From an uncultured Clostridia bacterium (lineage in GTDB: Bacteria > Bacillota > Clostridia > Christensenellales > Borkfalkiaceae): 6,513 nucleotides of DNA. The notes beneath the pieces were generated by a model. The model did not search any database, was not told the DNA's origin, and saw nothing but the letters and a program-made list of their open reading frames with translations. Location of the stretch: positions 1 to 6,513 of the forward strand of contig CAJOMM010000046.1 of assembly GCA_905235765.1 (NCBI GenBank). Reading direction: 5' to 3'. The translations under genes were made by a program, and so were the position numbers. Each line of letters starts with the position of its first letter. Position 1 is the stretch's first letter. Below, piece after piece: positions 6,216-6,513 of the stretch.

Positions 6216-6513
6216 CCGGAGCGTTTATGAATTATTTGACCGCCATTATAGTTATTTGTCTTATGTTCGGAATTTACGGGCATTCTGCAGTCATGACTTA
6301 CGATGTTGATGAAAATCCGCCGTACGGCGTTGAATATTCGTTTTCAGATGGAGACGTTATTATTCGCGCGAACGGAAAAAACGTGTATTTATCAACCGAT
6401 CTTATGCTGGCGATTAGCGGTAAATCACAAGGCGAAGAGGTGGAATTTTATCTTCTGAGAAACGGCGAGTTCAAAAATTACACGATAAAATTGAAAGCTT
6501 CGACTGATTTTAC
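6188..6513 (+). pseudogene. rseP: Continuation of rseP in the -1 frame (second membrane segment and PDZ-like region), cut by window edge
   Basis: Read from 6188 in the frame one base behind that of 5880-6215, the translation begins PYQRILVLLAGAFMNYLTAIIV, the family's usual continuation after FNNKKP, including the conserved AGxFMN before the second membrane helix. It then reads through a hydrophobic segment to a PDZ-like region (GVEYSFSDGDVIIRANGK, later LMLAISGKSQGEEVEFYLLRNGE). No stop occurs up to 6513, so this half is not visibly decayed. The frame is open back to 6176. Its first ATG is at 6227 with GGAG at 6218-6221, a possible reinitiation site. The final zinc-ligand motif (LDG region) would lie beyond the window. 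I list it as part of a broken gene; a recoded or split protein is possible. Confidence 0.85.

Noticed and set aside
1..6513. A previously undescribed defence, mobile or biosynthetic system
   Set aside because: Every gene is a well-known housekeeping family; there are no insertion sequences, attachment repeats, CRISPR spacers or unassigned genes. Only the rseP interruption departs from expectation.

Overview
This window is a housekeeping locus with all genes on the + strand. It encodes, in order, uracil uptake and salvage (uraA, cut by the left edge, and upp), an intrinsic terminator, a strong sigma-70-type promoter, and the block pyrH-frr-uppS-cdsA-dxr-rseP, with rseP cut by the right edge. 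The sequence is moderately AT-rich, Ile is often ATA and Arg often AGA/AGG, ribosome binding sites are of the GGAG/AAGGAG type, isoprenoids are made by the MEP (DXP) route, and the pyrH-to-rseP order is one commonly seen in Bacillota. I infer an uncultured or poorly characterised Clostridia-like Bacillota; this is a style-based guess, not a phylogenetic result.

Positions 1-1703 hold the uracil unit: UraA imports uracil and Upp converts it with PRPP to UMP. A 14-bp hairpin with a T tract (1727-1767) ends this unit. About 20 bp further on lies an extended -10 promoter (TAGACA-N17-TATGAT, 1785-1813) that should drive the second unit. Its first gene, pyrH (1862-2569), phosphorylates UMP to UDP, so the two units are metabolically adjacent. 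Next come frr (ribosome recycling), uppS (undecaprenyl diphosphate for cell wall carriers), cdsA (CDP-diacylglycerol for phospholipids), dxr (committed step of the MEP pathway that feeds uppS) and rseP (intramembrane site-2 protease). Gaps are 0-20 nt, and dxr/rseP overlap by ATGA, which fits one polycistronic mRNA.

The main oddity is in rseP. After the HExxH zinc motif the reading frame breaks at an exact 8-bp tandem duplication (AAAAAACC twice, 6174-6189), and the rest of the protein (second membrane segment and PDZ-like region) continues intact in the -1 frame to the window edge. Removing one copy restores a normal site-2 protease sequence. The duplication also happens to create a correctly phased A_AAA_AAC slippery heptamer, and a GGAG-N5-ATG lies just after the early stop, so frameshifting or reinitiation are possible rescues. 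A simple mutation, a mixed-allele site or an assembly error are at least as likely.

I see no mobile elements, CRISPR arrays, tRNA or rRNA genes, and nothing that I can defend as a new multi-gene system. No gene-free stretch exceeds 160 bases.
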